A DNA stretch of 64,000 nucleotides from Brevibacillus fortis (GTDB taxonomy: Bacteria; Bacillota; Bacilli; Brevibacillales; Brevibacillaceae): contig NZ_PXZM01000033.1 of assembly GCF_003013395.1 (NCBI RefSeq), forward strand, positions 1-64,000, in the 5' to 3' direction. The translations under genes were made by a program, and so were the position numbers. Positions 1 to 8,974 of this stretch are shown here, piece after piece. How positions within the stretch are numbered: position 1 is the first letter of the stretch; every line of letters begins with the position of its first letter. The notes under the pieces were generated by a model, which did not search any database, had not been told where the DNA came from, and saw nothing but the letters and a program-made list of their open reading frames with translations.

Positions 1-586
1 GTATGTACTTGTTCTGTCTCCCTTTCCCAAAGAAACAAGTCTTGCCCGTAGAAGTTACTGCAACAGCAGGAACTTTCAAACCAAGATCTATACCCATGAT
101 GTTTTCGTTGATGGTTACGCTTGTAGGCACTTCTACGGAAATTTGAGCGTACCATTTCCCTGACTTTTCCATGATACGCATCAATCCAAATTTTCCTTTG
201 CATAACAATTCCCTGTCTCGGCTAGTCATCGTAGCACGAAACGCCGTTTTCTTCGTCTTTCCATCTACAACGATAGGAAAAGCAACTGTATTTTCAAATA
301 CCGTGTAGTTTTGATTATTGACGAAATATACAGGTTTCTTAAGAATCGGACGACCGCCAAGTTTCTTACTTTTACGAAAAACACTCTTAGCATCACGTAT
401 GGATTGGTTACAGACGGCTGAGGGTAGAATAGTTTCAACATTTTTAGTCGTTGTCTTCGGAAACGAACGAAGTTGTTCAGCTTGTTCCGTGAGCAGATTG
501 ACTACACGAATATATTCCTTTCCTAAATGACGAAGAATATCTGGTTGAGCAGGAAGTATACGAATCTTAACGGTTAACGCTTGCAT
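1..586 (-). CDS. tnpB: TnpB/OrfB RNA-guided nuclease, N-terminal part (runs off window)
   Basis: TnpB is the RuvC-like, omega-RNA-guided nuclease of IS605-type elements and the ancestor of Cas12. The reading frame starts at ATG 584-586, four bases after the tnpA stop, and stays open to the window edge (about 195 codons). The start MQALTVKIRILPAQ and the inner segment MGIDLGLKVPAVAV are visible; the latter carries the RuvC-I aspartate in GIDLG. The zinc finger, RuvC-II/III and the omega-RNA would lie to the left of the window. Whether it is intact cannot be judged. Confidence 0.85.
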   Translation of the reverse strand, partial: MQALTVKIRILPAQPDILRHLGKEYIRVVNLLTEQAEQLRSFPKTTTKNVETILPSAVCNQSIRDAKSVFRKSKKLGGRPILKKPVYFVNNQNYTVFENTVAFPIVVDGKTKKTAFRATMTSRDRELLCKGKFGLMRIMEKSGKWYAQISVEVPTSVTINENIMGIDLGLKVPAVAVTSTGKTCFFGKGRQNKYI

Positions 587-590
587 GTGT

Positions 591-989
591 TCACCCCCTT
601 GTCTTTTGCTGTTCCACATATCTTTTAATCGTTTCACTGGAAATATTCCCTGCCGTACTTACAAAATATGAACGTGTCCAAAGAGAAGGCAAATGCGCTA
701 GATGCTTGAACTCCTCTCTTAATTTTTTAGATGTGACCCCTTTGATTTTTGCCATAATATCAGCAGGACTGAATGTTGGCAAAGCGTTTAAAAAAAGATG
801 AGTATGGTCTTTGTCTGTTTCGATTGCGATAATCTCTATTTTCAATTCATCGCAAACATCCTTCACTAATTCCTTAAACCTTATTTCTACATCTAAGTTG
901 AGGAATATCTTTTTTCTGTATCGAGGACAAAAAACAAAATGATAGTTAATGAATGATACGGTAGTGGTCGTTCTTCTATAATTATCCAT
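591..989 (-). CDS. tnpA: IS200-type Y1 transposase TnpA
   Basis: TnpA is the single-strand transposase that cuts and joins the hairpin ends of IS200/IS605 elements. At 132 aa it is close to the usual length. The HUH motif is seen as DHTHLFL near residue 61, and the catalytic tyrosine is in the C-terminal helix (KRYVEQQK). The start VSFINYHFVFCPRYR is typical of the family. It is followed after four bases by tnpB in the same direction, and its left-end hairpin lies about 100 bp upstream. All key residues are present, so it may be active. Confidence 0.9.
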   Translation of the reverse strand: MDNYRRTTTTVSFINYHFVFCPRYRKKIFLNLDVEIRFKELVKDVCDELKIEIIAIETDKDHTHLFLNALPTFSPADIMAKIKGVTSKKLREEFKHLAHLPSLWTRSYFVSTAGNISSETIKRYVEQQKTRG

Positions 990-1091
990 ATACGGATTGT
1001 ATCAGTTTAAATAATCAACTACAACAAAAACACAAGAAACGTTGGAACATTAACATGTCTATAGACACGCCTGTTCCAATCTCGCTATTAT

Positions 1092-1115
1092 CCCACACCT
1101 AAAGGAGTGGGCTTT
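1092..1115 (-). repeat. IS left-end hairpin with AAAG guide
   Basis: Stem CCCAC-T-CC, loop TTTA, GG-T-GTGGG on the minus strand, with the guide AAAG at its 5' foot. This is the form TnpA of the IS608 type recognises. A TTAC lies 21 nt upstream, where the left cleavage site is expected. Confidence 0.75.
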
Positions 1116-1132
1116 CTCGCTCGAAAAATTCT

Positions 1133-1685
1133 GTAATCCGGTGCCGATGATGATTTGCTCAGGCCGACAAATGAGCGTACGTGCTCTACGCAAATATTTA
1201 CTGAGCTCTTCTCGTAGCTCCCACTCCCCTTGATCATCCCCGTAGAAAGAAAAGTCCTCCGGATACACATCCAGCGCTTCCAGCATGCAAGAGCGCCACG
1301 CAGCGTAAGGAAAGTGCTTCGTATCGATGACAGAACCGTGGAAGTTGTACCGACAGGTGAGATGCTCCCCTTTTTTCTTTTTCAGAATGGACGAAAACAA
1401 GGCAATCTCCTCCTCCTGATCCACTGGTTCTGACCATCTCTCGATCTCGGCAGCAAAAAAGCCGCTTCGTTCCCGGCTCAGGATGTAGCCTCCTGCGAGC
1501 AGTTGCTGATAGGCTGCCTCAATCGTATTTTTTCCGACTCCGCTTGCTTTCATCAACTGACGAATCGACGGCATCTTGGTTCCGGACGGTATCTCTCCTG
1601 ATGCAATCCGTTTGCTCAATTGCTTGTATAGCTGCTGATACAGAGGTTCTTTGCTCTGTGCATCCATGATCGGCATGTACTCCAT
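1133..1685 (-). pseudogene. MocR/PdxR-type regulator, cut by the IS element
   Basis: MocR proteins join a GntR winged helix to an aminotransferase-like PLP domain of about 350 residues. Here the GntR domain is complete (residues about 13-80, with TKMPSIRQLMKASGVGKNT) and the aminotransferase fold begins (FSFYGDDQGEWELREELSKYL). Homology stops after PEQIIIGTGLQ, where IS sequence takes over; the frame then runs 23 codons into the element and stops at 1059. The start has GGAGGG six bases upstream. About half the protein is lost unless the rest resumes beyond the IS. The gene faces away from the acetyltransferase at 1800, its likely target. Confidence 0.8.
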
Positions 1686-1722
1686 CAGCGTCCCTCCATT
1701 CTGTACCTATTCATCTATCCAA

Positions 1723-1748
1723 AACTGTCACTATGTATAGGAGCAGTT
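1723..1748. promoter_or_regulatory. 26-bp nested palindrome, probable MocR operator
   Basis: Arms AACTG/CAGTT enclose an inner CTAT-GT-ATAG palindrome with three-base spacers (TCA and GAG), so the whole is symmetric about 1735/1736. It sits in the divergent region between the mocR fragment and the acetyltransferase gene, just before a TACAAT box at 1754. Operator function is inferred from position and symmetry. Confidence 0.45.
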
Positions 1749-1799
1749 CTCTTTTACAATGATTGTACCAGATTCATCCACACGAAAGGAGAACAAGTC

Positions 1800-2369
1800 A
1801 TGCGTATTCATTTACAGGGAGAAAAGGTCGTTCTGCGAGATATTCGAGCTGAAGATCTTGATACCATTTACTTTTGGAAATACGAAGCAGAAGATCGTGA
1901 GCACCTCAATTGGAATGGCCCCTACAAACCGCTTGATCCGTACACAAAAGAAGAGTATCGTGCCCTCCCACTCCATCAGGAGTCTCTTGCTCTCGTCGGG
2001 ACAGATGCACCAAGAACCGAGCTGATGATTGAGATCGACGGCGAGCTAAAAGGCAGTGTCGGTCGCTACTGGGTATCCGAGGAGACGAACTGGTGCGAAA
2101 TCGGAATCGTCATTTATGACTCTCGCTATTGGCAGAATGGCTATGGCCGAGAAGCGTTTCGGATGTGGATTGACTACTTGTTTACCCACATGGATACCGT
2201 CCGCTTAGGCATTGGTACGTGGTCCGGCAACGAACGGATGATCAAGCTGGCTGCTCACATGGGAATGGTGGAAGAAGCGCGGGTACGCAAAGCAAGGATT
2301 GTTCGCGGTGAATATTTCGATGCGATTAAGATGGGGATTTTGCGCGAGGAATGGGAAATGCGGAAATGA
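1800..2369 (+). CDS. GNAT-family N-acetyltransferase (RimJ/RimL-like)
   Basis: A 189-aa protein with the RimJ/RimL-type GNAT fold, which moves an acetyl group from acetyl-CoA to an amine. It starts with the family's MRIHLQGEKVVLRDI beta strand. The acetyl-CoA loop region is near YDSRYWQNGYGREAFRMW (residues about 105-122), and the C-terminal GNERMIKLAAHMGMVEEARVRKA matches the last helix-strand of the group. AAAGGAG lies 8 bases before the ATG. It is divergent from the disrupted MocR gene, so its control may have changed. The substrate is unknown. Confidence 0.85.
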   Translation: MRIHLQGEKVVLRDIRAEDLDTIYFWKYEAEDREHLNWNGPYKPLDPYTKEEYRALPLHQESLALVGTDAPRTELMIEIDGELKGSVGRYWVSEETNWCEIGIVIYDSRYWQNGYGREAFRMWIDYLFTHMDTVRLGIGTWSGNERMIKLAAHMGMVEEARVRKARIVRGEYFDAIKMGILREEWEMRK

Positions 2370-2372
2370 AGA

Positions 2373-2416
2373 AGGGCAATCCCTGGTCTGAACAAGACGT
2401 AGGGACTGCCCTTTTA
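2373..2416 (+). terminator. Terminator after the acetyltransferase gene
   Basis: AAGGGCA-A-TCCCT pairs with AGGGA-C-TGCCCTT across a 16-base loop and is followed by a short T run. It lies between convergent genes, so it may act on both sides. Confidence 0.65.
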
Positions 2417-2433
2417 ACTTGTAGGAAAATTGA

Positions 2434-4401
2434 TTACTCCAACTCAACCGCCACACGACTTACTTTTGCCGCCAGCTCGTCGAGATCGACGTTCATCTCA
2501 AGAGCCGCAAACAGACCTGTGAAATACTCGTTGATCTGGTCGATGACGCGATTGCGCTCACTCTCCACCAGCTCTTGGAACAGCGCAGAGAACTGCTCAT
2601 CCAGCTGCTTGTTTCCGATTTCTACATACGCGCTCACTGGTTCTTGCATGCGCTTCTCCAGTTCTTCACGCATTTTCACTTTGCCATCTTGCTCGAAAAA
2701 GTCTTTGGTGTTTTTGAACAAGGAAATCGCTGATGCAAATGCAGATTCAGCTACTGGCAGTTCGTTCGCGAAGGACAGTGTTTCCACCTGCCGCTGCTGA
2801 TAAGGTGCCAGGCTCAAACCTGCTGCGTAGCCTTGTACATCCTTTTGCCACGCCTGCACAAGTGTTTTCCCCTGCTTGTTCGTGAACTTCTCCAAGCGAA
2901 GGGTAGTCGCTCTCAGCTCCTGCGCCAAGTCGTAGCTGATCGAACGCAGAAGATCAGTCAAGCATCCTTGCAGCGCTTGCTTCATGTTGCGTCCATCGTC
3001 CTTGATGACAGCCGGGTTAAAAGCGAGATTGAACAGCTCGTTAAAGCGGAAGAACAAGCGCTGGCGAACGTAGTAGAGTAGCTCCTCGCGCTCTTTTGCC
3101 AAGTCTCGCTCGAACGAAGCGGTAGACAGCGCTTCAACAGCTGAGAGAGCCTGTGTCTTGGCGTTGCTTGCTGCTTCTTTGCGCAATTGACGCTCGTCTT
3201 CCCCGGACTGTGCCATACGCATGAATTCTGTCAAGGTATCGTGGGCGCGACGGATTTCACCGATTGCCGCATTCACAGCAATTTGCGTCAGCTCTTCAAT
3301 CGTAAAGCGGAGGAACTCTGCTTCAAACGACGCCATTCCCGAGAACTTGAATGCTTCATCTGCCGGCATCAGCGGCTCACCTTCAGCCGAATTCGTGCGC
3401 TGGCGGTAGACCTTCTCCGCAGAAGCTGCCAGCTTGCCTTTTTCGTGCATCCGTGCCAACAGAGCAGTCTGGCTGGACACCGGATAAATACGTGGAAGGC
3501 GAATTCCGCACGAGAGGAGATTTTTCTCTACGTGTGTAAGGACACCCTGCAATTCTTCTTCATTCGCTGCGAGGTCACAAGCATTGACGATAAAGAACAT
3601 TTTATCCATTTCAAATGTGTCTTTGACTCGCCCCATTTGCAGCAAAAATTCGCGGTCAGCCTGTGCAAAGGCGTGGTTGTAATACGTCACGAACAGGACC
3701 GCATCCGCGTTTTTCATGTATTCGAACGCCACACCTGTGTGACGTGCGTTAATGGAGTCAGCACCAGGGGTATCTACCAGAACAATTCCCTGATCGGTCA
3801 GCGGACAAGAATAGAACAACTCGATGTACTCTGCGAAACAAGCTTTTTCTTCCTTGGCCACAAACCCTTTGAACGCTTGCATATCAACCAGCAGCTCGCC
3901 GCCCAGATGAGCCGACATCTCTGGCAAACCCTTTGTAACAGCTTTCAAAAAGGTGTAATGCGGTTTAGCCGTCGGAGGGATTTGGGCGATGTCGATCTTG
4001 CCCAGCTCAGCCAGAGCCCCTTCGAGATCAGTCGCGATCATACCAAAGACAGCAAGGGAACTGATCACGTCCTGCTCAATGGCTTCACGCTCTTTCATGA
4101 CGACACGAACAGTACCATGTGGGTGTGTATCCGTAGGCGGCATGATTTTGTTAATAGCTGCTGTTGTCGGGTTCGGTGACACTGGCAGCACGAGATCGCC
4201 CATCAAGGCGTTCGCAAATGACGATTTCCCTGCACTGAATGCACCAAACAGTGCGACAGTAAAACGATTGGCTGTCAGGCGATCTGCTCGATCCAGCATC
4301 GCCTGTGACTGTGCTTGCATCCCTGGTACGGAAACGACTTCATCACTTGCGCGCCGCAGACGCTCTGCTGCCGCAATTAGTTTGTCTCGTAGTTGATTCA
4401 T
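2434..4401 (-). CDS. Dynamin-like GTPase, second half of a split DynA
   Basis: Bacterial dynamins bind and tether membranes. B. subtilis DynA is one chain of two fused dynamins and helps cells withstand membrane damage and phage release. This 655-aa protein carries P-loop GAFSAGKSS (53-61), switch threonines in NPTTAAI, G3 DTPGAD and G4-like NACD, then long helical stalk segments. Its GAFSAGKSSFANAL matches what is expected of the second DynA unit. Its ATG overlaps the stop of the upstream dynamin gene by ATGA (4398-4401), so the two are translationally coupled. Together they give about 1,212 aa, close to fused DynA. Confidence 0.85.
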   Translation of the reverse strand: MNQLRDKLIAAAERLRRASDEVVSVPGMQAQSQAMLDRADRLTANRFTVALFGAFSAGKSSFANALMGDLVLPVSPNPTTAAINKIMPPTDTHPHGTVRVVMKEREAIEQDVISSLAVFGMIATDLEGALAELGKIDIAQIPPTAKPHYTFLKAVTKGLPEMSAHLGGELLVDMQAFKGFVAKEEKACFAEYIELFYSCPLTDQGIVLVDTPGADSINARHTGVAFEYMKNADAVLFVTYYNHAFAQADREFLLQMGRVKDTFEMDKMFFIVNACDLAANEEELQGVLTHVEKNLLSCGIRLPRIYPVSSQTALLARMHEKGKLAASAEKVYRQRTNSAEGEPLMPADEAFKFSGMASFEAEFLRFTIEELTQIAVNAAIGEIRRAHDTLTEFMRMAQSGEDERQLRKEAASNAKTQALSAVEALSTASFERDLAKEREELLYYVRQRLFFRFNELFNLAFNPAVIKDDGRNMKQALQGCLTDLLRSISYDLAQELRATTLRLEKFTNKQGKTLVQAWQKDVQGYAAGLSLAPYQQRQVETLSFANELPVAESAFASAISLFKNTKDFFEQDGKVKMREELEKRMQEPVSAYVEIGNKQLDEQFSALFQELVESERNRVIDQINEYFTGLFAALEMNVDLDELAAKVSRVAVELE

Positions 4402-6071
4402 GCTACTTGTTCTCCTCCACGCATAATCGCCAACAGACGACCCTTGGTTTCTTCTTCTCTCGCTGCCAGTCCTGCCAGCTTTTGATGCAACGCTGCCATT
4501 TCACGCAAGACACTAAGACGCTCGCCTTGAGCAGCACTCTCTACACGCACTTGCTCCTTCAGCATCTCAACCACTTGCGCAATGAAGTTGAGGCCTACTC
4601 GTCTGTACTCCAGCTTCATCCCGCTGGAAATATCCGCACAGTAGTTCAGGACGTAATCACTCGAAGCAGCACCCTCTTTGATGTGCTTGCTGAGAAACTC
4701 GCCCGTAATCTCGATCTTGGTCGCATGGACGCTGGCGTGATATTCTTCGTTCCGCAAATCAAACACTTGCGGCTGCTTGCCAAGCCATTCTTTGAAATGG
4801 AAGTCGAGATTTCCCGCCACTTTTTCACGGAACTCGACGAGAAGGGCTTCTTCGCGACGTGCGCGTTCTTCCTCTGTCTTCTTTCCTGCAAACAACAAGC
4901 CCACCTTGAAGCCTGGTTTGCGGCTCTCCAAATAGCTTCGTGCTGCTTCGTTCGTACTGAAATAGGTCAGGCGGGCGTTATCCAAGAGTACACCCAGTTC
5001 TTTTTCCATCTGTATTCTGGCATCCTCAGCACGCTGCTCCAGAGCAGCAGCAGTCGCTTCTTCCTGCTCAAGCGATTCTTGCACAGCCGCTGCGTCACGA
5101 CTGTTGATGCCTTCCACTTCCAAAAGGTCCAGCTGGGCTTCCCACTGCTGGCGTTGATCAGCCTGACTTGTTCTTACTACTTGGATGTGTTCTTCGATCA
5201 AATGCTCGGCAGCACTGCGAACGCTCGTGCCAACCAGCTCTTCACGATCTGCGATCAACTGTGCAAGCATGCCTTTAAATTCCCGATACATGTTCTCAGG
5301 ATGATCTGGTTCCGCAAGCGACGTGTAAAAAATACCATCCGGATGAATGTTCCAGGTCGCGAATGCCTCCTCGACACTTTCCTTATAGCTATCGAAATCC
5401 AATTCAAAATCAATATGTTTATCGATCATGTTCACAACCAGATAGACTGGCTTGCCACGGTCCTTCAATGTCTTCGTAAAATTGAAGTTCTCTTCAGCTT
5501 GAACATGGTTATAATCCATCATGTAAATGACGACGTCTGCCAAATGCAGCGCAGATTCCGTAGCGATTTTGTGTGCTGCATCCGTTGAGTCAATGCCCGG
5601 TGTATCGAGCAAGCTGGCGTATTCGTCAAGGAATGTTCCCGGATAGGAAACCTCTACGGATTCTACCGTATCTCCGTCAACAGCAAACTGCTTGAGCTTC
5701 TCCATCTCCGTATCTGGATCAAATGTAAGGACTCCGCTGTTCATGGTGAAGACGCGAGCCGCTTTTTCTCCGCCGCGAATCTTGACGACATTCGCACTGG
5801 TCGGAATCGGATTGGACGGTAGCAAATTGACTCCCAGAAGCGTGTTGATCATCGTTGATTTTCCTGCTGAAAAATGTCCGCAAAACGCAATATTCAGCTC
5901 AGCGCGCTTTGTTTTCGCGGCCAATTGAATGAGCTTGTGAGGCGTGGTTTCGTCTCCCTGCGCTTTCATTGCTTCTGCGAGTTCTTCCCATGTATGTGCC
6001 AGTCGGGAAAAGTCCGTTTCCCGGATCAATACTTGACTGTCAAGCACTTCTATTCCACCCTTCTCCATCAT
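4398..6071 (-). CDS. Dynamin-like GTPase, first half of a split DynA
   Basis: A 557-aa dynamin-family GTPase with P-loop GHFSAGKST (65-73), G2 PIPTSANV, G3 DTPGIDS and G4 NMID, followed by alpha-helical and coiled stalk regions. It is the first gene of a two-gene dynamin operon and equals the first GTPase unit of DynA. The ATG at 6071 has only a weak ribosome site (GTAGGA directly before it). GTG at 6045-6047 follows AAGGGTGG at good spacing and is a possible true start. Partner and cell role (membrane surveillance) are inferred from DynA. Confidence 0.85.
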   Translation of the reverse strand: MMEKGGIEVLDSQVLIRETDFSRLAHTWEELAEAMKAQGDETTPHKLIQLAAKTKRAELNIAFCGHFSAGKSTMINTLLGVNLLPSNPIPTSANVVKIRGGEKAARVFTMNSGVLTFDPDTEMEKLKQFAVDGDTVESVEVSYPGTFLDEYASLLDTPGIDSTDAAHKIATESALHLADVVIYMMDYNHVQAEENFNFTKTLKDRGKPVYLVVNMIDKHIDFELDFDSYKESVEEAFATWNIHPDGIFYTSLAEPDHPENMYREFKGMLAQLIADREELVGTSVRSAAEHLIEEHIQVVRTSQADQRQQWEAQLDLLEVEGINSRDAAAVQESLEQEEATAAALEQRAEDARIQMEKELGVLLDNARLTYFSTNEAARSYLESRKPGFKVGLLFAGKKTEEERARREEALLVEFREKVAGNLDFHFKEWLGKQPQVFDLRNEEYHASVHATKIEITGEFLSKHIKEGAASSDYVLNYCADISSGMKLEYRRVGLNFIAQVVEMLKEQVRVESAAQGERLSVLREMAALHQKLAGLAAREEETKGRLLAIMRGGEQVA

Positions 6072-6234
6072 TCCTACTCTCTCTACTAATCCTTCGTGAT
6101 CAAAAGACGAATTTTTGAACTTCCTTTTACTTCTCTCTATTCTACCATGCCGAATGTATCATACGTCACAGATGAGTTCAATTCAAAACTATGAAAGATT
6201 TAGCATTAGCCTTTTCTTCCGCATAATTTTCCTC

Positions 6235-6264
6235 TCATCTGGAAAAAATCGCACTAACATGATA
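6235..6264 (+). promoter_or_regulatory. Possible sigma-G promoter of first ger operon
   Basis: CATGATA at 6258-6264 resembles the sigma-G -10 (CATnnTA). An 18-bp spacer separates it from TCATC, a weak -35. It lies 29 bp before the gerA ATG, where a forespore promoter would be expected. Confidence 0.3.
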
Positions 6265-6292
6265 TTCGCAATTTGAACGGGAGGAACTTCAA

Positions 6293-7867
6293 ATGATGCG
6301 CAGATTTTTGTCCCAACGTCGCAAAAAGAAAACTTCCTCTCTCATCGCGGAACGTTTGCAGCAGCGAAATGATCCTGCGCCTACGCTATCGACCAGTTTG
6401 CAGCAAAACATGGAGACGTTCAAGACCGTGCTGGGCAGCCCGCACGATTTATTAATTCGCTCCTTTTATATCGGCAACACCAATCATTCCTGTGCCGTTA
6501 TTGCAATTGATGGATTGGCGAACTGCGATATGCTGGATATGCAAGTACTCGGACATATCCAGTTGATGATCTCGACTGCTTCCAAAGTGGTGCCAACTGA
6601 ACCAGACGAGATCATCCGGATGCTCTACGAGGAAGTCCTTTCTGTCGTCGAAATATCGAAATCAACGGATTTCACAAAAACACTCGAGAGCATTCTTTCT
6701 GGGGATACAGCCCTTATCGTAGATGGAGCATCCGAAATCATTGTTATCGACAGCAAGGGATGGAAAACCCGCTCCATCGAGGAGCCGGTCTCCGAAGGGC
6801 TTGTGCGAGGTCCCCGGGATGGCTTTACAGAGAGTATCCGGGACAACACCGTTCATATACGCAGACGTATCAAAGACCCGAACTTGCGCTTTGAAGGGTC
6901 CATCGTAGGCAGACGCAGCCGAACAGATGTGATCATTGCCTACATTGACAACATCGCTGATCCAGAGCTGCTGAATGAAGTGAGACGGCGTATCTCCACG
7001 ATCGATGTTGACGAGGTCGAAGAGTCCGGTTTTATCGAACAATGGATTGAAGATGATTTTCTGTCTCCTTTTCCTCAGATTCATAACACGGAGCGTCCCG
7101 ACAAAGTGAGTGGAGCATTGTTTCAAGGGCGCATTGCAGTATTGGTGGACGGGACTCCCATGGTGCTCATTCTGCCTGTCACCATCGGCTTACTCCTGCA
7201 TTCACCAGAGGATTACTACGAGCGTTGGATTGTCGGTTCATTAGCCAGGCTGTTGCGGTATTTGGCAGCATTTCTGGCCGTCTATTCGCCGGCTTTCTAT
7301 ATCGCTCTCGTCACCTTTCACCCCGGCTTGATCCCGTCTGATCTCGCCTTCTCAATTGCAGCCACACGCGATGGGGTTCCGTTTCCAGCATTCGTAGAAG
7401 CAATCATGATGGTGACTACGATGGAGTTGTTACAGGAAGCCGGAATACGCTTACCGAAACCAATCGGCCAAACCATCGGAATCGTCGGGGGTCTCGTCAT
7501 CGGTGACGCAGCGGTTTCTGCAGGCATCGTCAGTCCAGTCATGGTCATTGTCGTCGCCCTTACTGCCATCGCTTCGTTTGCCATCCCTTCTTATCACCTT
7601 GCCATCGCCTTTCGGATGATTCGTTTCTTCGCCATGTTTATGGCTGGCATCTTTGGTATTTACGGCGTGGTGTTAAGCTTCATTACCATCATGATTCACT
7701 TATCCAATCTGACGAGCATCGGGTACCCATATTTGGCACCTCTTGCTCCACAGATGCCGCGAGACTGGAAGGACATGATCTTGCGCGCGCCGGTTACCTT
7801 TTTGAAGACCCGGCCCGATGCCCTTCACCCGAAAGACGAAAATCGCATGCAGACAGGAGGATCGTAA
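6293..7867 (+). CDS. Spore germination receptor subunit A (GerA/GerKA family)
   Basis: GerA-type proteins form the germinant receptor of the spore inner membrane with B and C subunits and are now seen as nutrient-gated ion channels. The 524-aa protein has the soluble N-terminal half (starting LQQNMETFKTVLGSPHDLLIRSF) and a C-terminal membrane half with about five helices, including the conserved stretch LPKPIGQTIGIVGGLVIGDA. GGGAGG precedes the ATG. The B gene begins directly after its stop. The germinant cannot be deduced. A second, different A subunit lies at 34588. Confidence 0.93.
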   Translation: MMRRFLSQRRKKKTSSLIAERLQQRNDPAPTLSTSLQQNMETFKTVLGSPHDLLIRSFYIGNTNHSCAVIAIDGLANCDMLDMQVLGHIQLMISTASKVVPTEPDEIIRMLYEEVLSVVEISKSTDFTKTLESILSGDTALIVDGASEIIVIDSKGWKTRSIEEPVSEGLVRGPRDGFTESIRDNTVHIRRRIKDPNLRFEGSIVGRRSRTDVIIAYIDNIADPELLNEVRRRISTIDVDEVEESGFIEQWIEDDFLSPFPQIHNTERPDKVSGALFQGRIAVLVDGTPMVLILPVTIGLLLHSPEDYYERWIVGSLARLLRYLAAFLAVYSPAFYIALVTFHPGLIPSDLAFSIAATRDGVPFPAFVEAIMMVTTMELLQEAGIRLPKPIGQTIGIVGGLVIGDAAVSAGIVSPVMVIVVALTAIASFAIPSYHLAIAFRMIRFFAMFMAGIFGIYGVVLSFITIMIHLSNLTSIGYPYLAPLAPQMPRDWKDMILRAPVTFLKTRPDALHPKDENRMQTGGS

Positions 7868-8974
7868 GTGAGCACACAGACCTTGGCGGAAAAACTGATC
7901 AGCAAAACGCATATGGGGATCAACATCGCCTCGGTTACGATCGGTGTCGGCATCCTGACATTCCCCCGCGCTTTAGCCAAGGCAACAGGGGCCTTCGATG
8001 GATGGATTTCTGTAATCGTGAGCGGTTTGTGTGCGTGCGTGATTGGCTGGTTGCTTGCCAAGCTCGCGGCTCGTTTTCCCCGACAAAGCTTCTTTGAATA
8101 CACATCGATCATCGCGAGCAAGCCGATCAGCTACATCTTGACCTTTCTGGTCTGTATTTACACCATGCTTTTTGTCTCGTTCGAAATTCGAGCTATCGGA
8201 AACATCGCCAAGCAGTATCTGTTTTACAATACGCCAGTGGAAATGATCACGCTCTCTTTTCTATTGATCGTTCAATATGCCGTAGTCGGAACACGCGTCT
8301 CCATGCTGCGGCTAAACTTGTTGTTTTTACCTGTCGTTCTCGTCGTCTTGTTCATCGTCTTGCTATTTACAACCCAGTTGTTAGAGATTGAAAATATACG
8401 TCCCTACTTTTCTTCGGACTGGCGGTCTCTCTTGGAAGGCTCCAAAGAGGTCGGACTGTCTTATTCCGGCTTTGAGATTATCCTTTTTTACACCATGCTG
8501 ATGAAAAAGCCTCAGGAAGGAGCGATGGCCGTCACGTTAGGGCTCTCGATCCCGATTCTGCTCTACATGACCATTTACATGTTCGTCATCGGAGTATTTT
8601 CTGCGGAGGTTGCGACGAACTTGACCTATCCAACCATCGAGCTGGCAAAAGAGGTCGAAATCCCCGGCGGCTTTTTTGAACGGGTAGAGTCCATTTTCTT
8701 TACCATCTGGATCATGACGATCTTCAACACATGTGCGATGTGGCTCGATATTACCGTGCTCAATTTGTCCTCCATGTTCCACAAGGTGCACAAAACGATT
8801 TGGGTGCTCATTCTTTCTCCTATGATTTATTTTGTCGCGATGCTCCCGCAAAACCTGGTTGATTTCTTCACGTTTGCAGACGGCGTCACTTATTTCGGAA
8901 TGATCGTCGTCTATTTATGTCCGATTTTGCTGCTCCTCATCGCTGTCATACGAGGTGTAAAGGGACATGAATAG
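7868..8974 (+). CDS. Spore germination receptor subunit B (GerB permease family)
   Basis: A 368-aa membrane protein of the endospore germination permease family (APC superfamily fold), with about ten helices; this subunit is thought to bind the germinant. It starts at GTG 7868, the base after the gerA stop, with GGAGG inside the gerA end. The start MGINIASVTIGVGILTFPRA and the segment SYSGFEIILFYTMLM are typical. Its end overlaps gerC by eight bases, showing tight coupling. Confidence 0.92.
   Translation: MSTQTLAEKLISKTHMGINIASVTIGVGILTFPRALAKATGAFDGWISVIVSGLCACVIGWLLAKLAARFPRQSFFEYTSIIASKPISYILTFLVCIYTMLFVSFEIRAIGNIAKQYLFYNTPVEMITLSFLLIVQYAVVGTRVSMLRLNLLFLPVVLVVLFIVLLFTTQLLEIENIRPYFSSDWRSLLEGSKEVGLSYSGFEIILFYTMLMKKPQEGAMAVTLGLSIPILLYMTIYMFVIGVFSAEVATNLTYPTIELAKEVEIPGGFFERVESIFFTIWIMTIFNTCAMWLDITVLNLSSMFHKVHKTIWVLILSPMIYFVAMLPQNLVDFFTFADGVTYFGMIVVYLCPILLLLIAVIRGVKGHE

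Larger units (their letters stand above)
1..1132 (-). mobile_element. IS200/IS605 (IS608-like) element, left part
   Basis: The element has the tnpA-tnpB order of the IS605 group, with both genes on the minus strand, and its right end lies beyond the window. The left end is defined by an imperfect hairpin at 1092-1111 (stem CCCAC/GTGGG, an unpaired T on each side, then CC/GG around a TTTA loop). AAAG lies directly at its foot (1112-1115 complement) and TTAC occurs 21 nt further out (1133-1136 complement). These are the same left guide (AAAG) and target (TTAC) as in IS608. The element has split a MocR-type gene. Confidence 0.85.

Noticed and set aside
3187..4179. Long plus-strand frame (330 codons) opposite the dynamin gene
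   Set aside because: It is a shadow of a strongly supported dynamin reading frame and has no recognisable motif.
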